From an uncultured Aquimarina sp. (GTDB lineage: Bacteria > Bacteroidota > Bacteroidia > Flavobacteriales > Flavobacteriaceae): a stretch of DNA of 64,000 nt. The position numbers and the translations under genes were made by a program. The stretch lies in the NCBI GenBank assembly GCA_947498705.1, contig CANMLW010000015.1, forward strand, positions 1-64,000. The letters are read 5' to 3'. This document shows, one piece after another, positions 62,726 to 64,000 of this stretch (the first letter of the stretch is position 1; each line of letters starts with the position of its first letter). The notes under the pieces were generated by a model. It made no database searches and had not been told where the DNA came from. It saw nothing but the letters and a program-made list of their open reading frames with translations.

Positions 62726-64000
62726 TGACAAAAACTAAGACTTCACACAGAGTGTGGGCAATGGTATTTTTGCTCACCATGTTACCTGGTATTTTACCGG
62801 TAAATTATGTCTTTGCGTCTAATAATGGTCCAAAATCACCCGAAGCGGCGAGTTTTGAACCGGTAGATGCAACAGATATGGTCAATCTGGCCACAGGGGA
62901 TATGAGTTATGTATTACCCTTATTAAATGTCCCTTCTCCAGAAGGAGGATATCCCCTATCACTGGCATATCACGCGGGGATTGCCATGGATCAAGAAGCT
63001 TCTTGGGTAGGGTTAGGATGGAACCTAAACCCGGGAGCTATTAACAGATCGGTAAATGGGTATCCTGATGATTATAAATTATCAGAACTATCAGAGTTTT
63101 TTTATGATGAGGGAGGAGAAGAAACTATACATTCTGCCTCTTTAGGAGTTGGCCTTTATACAGGAGGTTCTGTAGCATTAGGACTTTCTTGGGGGAGTAA
63201 CCGAAGCCTTGGTGGATATGTAAGCATAGGATATGGATGGACAGTTGGAGAAGGAGAAATTGGAGGGAGTCTTCGTATCGGAACTAGTGGAGTCGGAGTT
63301 GGAGTAGGGTATACCTCGGCTTCTGGATTAAGCCTTGGAGTTAAAGCGAGTACAAATGGTACGATTGGAGGAAGTATCGGTTTTGATAGTAACGGTGCTG
63401 GGTTTAGCGTTGGAGCATCTTCTGATGGATCTACATCTATTAGTGTCAGTGGAGAAAGTAAAAAGGGGAACAAATATTCTCTAAATTTTTCAATGTCATC
63501 CAGAGGAGCGGGTATCAATGGTGGAATAAAAAATAAAACCGGAAATGAAGTAACTAGTGTTGCTGGCGTAGGACTGCAAACACAGTTCCAAAATACTATA
63601 AGTATGGGGGACTATACAGTGAAGAACTCAGGGTTTAGTATTCCGATTTTTATACCAACACCTTTTGGTTTTTATATTAGCGGATCTTACGGAAAAACAT
63701 CTTACAGGTATTACCTAGGTAAAAAAGAATATAACTACGTTAATGGACCAATATATTATGCCGATGGAACTCAAAATAAAGGGCGTTGGAAAGTAAGTTG
63801 CTGTAGTGAAGATTATTATGATAATTGGGGGAATTGCACAAGTGATACTTTTGATTCTGAACAAGAAGCTAGGGCATTTGCCGCAGAAGTAGAGAATTCG
63901 AATAGAGATGAACGGTGTGATGTAATACAACTGGATTTGCATGAGTCTTTTATGGATTCGTACGAGGTGTCTTTAACAAATCAGAATTTATCAGATGTTT
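62726..64000 (+). CDS. Large RHS-type exported protein, N-terminal part only
   Basis: Open from ATG 62726 to the right edge with no stop (about 425 residues visible). Signal region VWAMVFLLTMLPGILPVNYV. Diagnostic blocks are DMVNLATGDMSYVLPLLNVP, LSLAYHAGIAMDQEASWVGL and GWNLNPGAINRSVNGYPDDY. They match the start of the very large Bacteroidota RHS/YD-repeat-associated proteins. Then comes a stretch with Gly in alternation (VGLYTGGSVALGLSWGSNRS, GVGVGVGYTSASGLSLGVKA), which looks like a beta-sheet or porous fibre. The rest of the protein, including any RHS core and toxin end, is outside the window. Confidence 0.8.

Noticed and set aside
63156..63518. Pro-rich 120-codon minus-strand frame in the RHS-type gene
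   Set aside because: Caused by the Gly-rich repeats of the plus strand (Gly codons read as Pro on the other strand).

Overview
The window is chromosomal DNA from a member of the Bacteroidota, most likely a marine Flavobacteriaceae (an Aquimarina-like genus is my best guess, not proven). The pointers are low G+C, few Shine-Dalgarno sequences, many -7 elements of the form TAnnTTTG, a fused SecDF, a DUF2911 protein, N-terminal lipoboxes on secreted enzymes, and an RHS-type protein of the kind found in this phylum. No rRNA, CRISPR array, transposase, integrase or phage gene was found.

Layout. 1-1040: start of a collagen-like surface protein running off the left edge, then tRNA-Gly(TCC) with its own promoter and terminator. 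1226-13393: a glycan and cell-envelope region with a YbhN/AglD-type membrane protein, a DPM-like glycosyltransferase, two GT-C-like membrane proteins carrying the same kind of C-terminal TPR module, and between them a compact plus-strand unit (WbqC family, GtrB-like glycosyltransferase, NeuD/PglD-like acyltransferase, HTTM protein, WecE-type sugar aminotransferase). A small TPR gene at its right end is broken by a one-base shift in a poly-A run. 13463-28144: mostly housekeeping and exported proteins, including glutaminase, peptidase E, two carboxypeptidase-D-regulatory-like proteins, a DUF6702 protein with an M1 peptidase, TatA, RluF, a hydrolase/cupin pair, a HerA-like ATPase, an unusual lipoprotein RidA and QueE.

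28145-28918 has no annotated-size gene but carries two related 32-codon reading frames in tandem, with promoter-like boxes and a strong terminator. This is the most novel-looking item in the window. 28919-43027 holds DUF2911, asparagine synthase B, a secreted astacin with two chitin-binding-like repeats, gyrB, mdh, secDF and a secreted subtilase. 43444-48306 holds a sterol-desaturase-like hydroxylase, an aldehyde dehydrogenase, a methyltransferase, an aldose-epimerase-like protein and a DoxX protein.

48438-56510 is a tightly packed kynurenine-degradation operon: kynureninase, kynurenine 3-monooxygenase, a RidA-family candidate 2-aminomuconate deaminase, an IclR regulator, 2-aminomuconate-semialdehyde dehydrogenase, a degenerate SDR, 3-hydroxyanthranilate dioxygenase and ACMS decarboxylase. 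Together they would take kynurenine to the 2-aminomuconate level. Tryptophan 2,3-dioxygenase and formamidase are not in the window. 56548-64000 is an ECF sigma factor with a membrane TPR protein, divergent from a lipoprotein gene and a large TPR-CHAT protease-like protein, followed by a Skp-like protein, a lipoprotein and the start of a large RHS-type protein that runs off the right edge.
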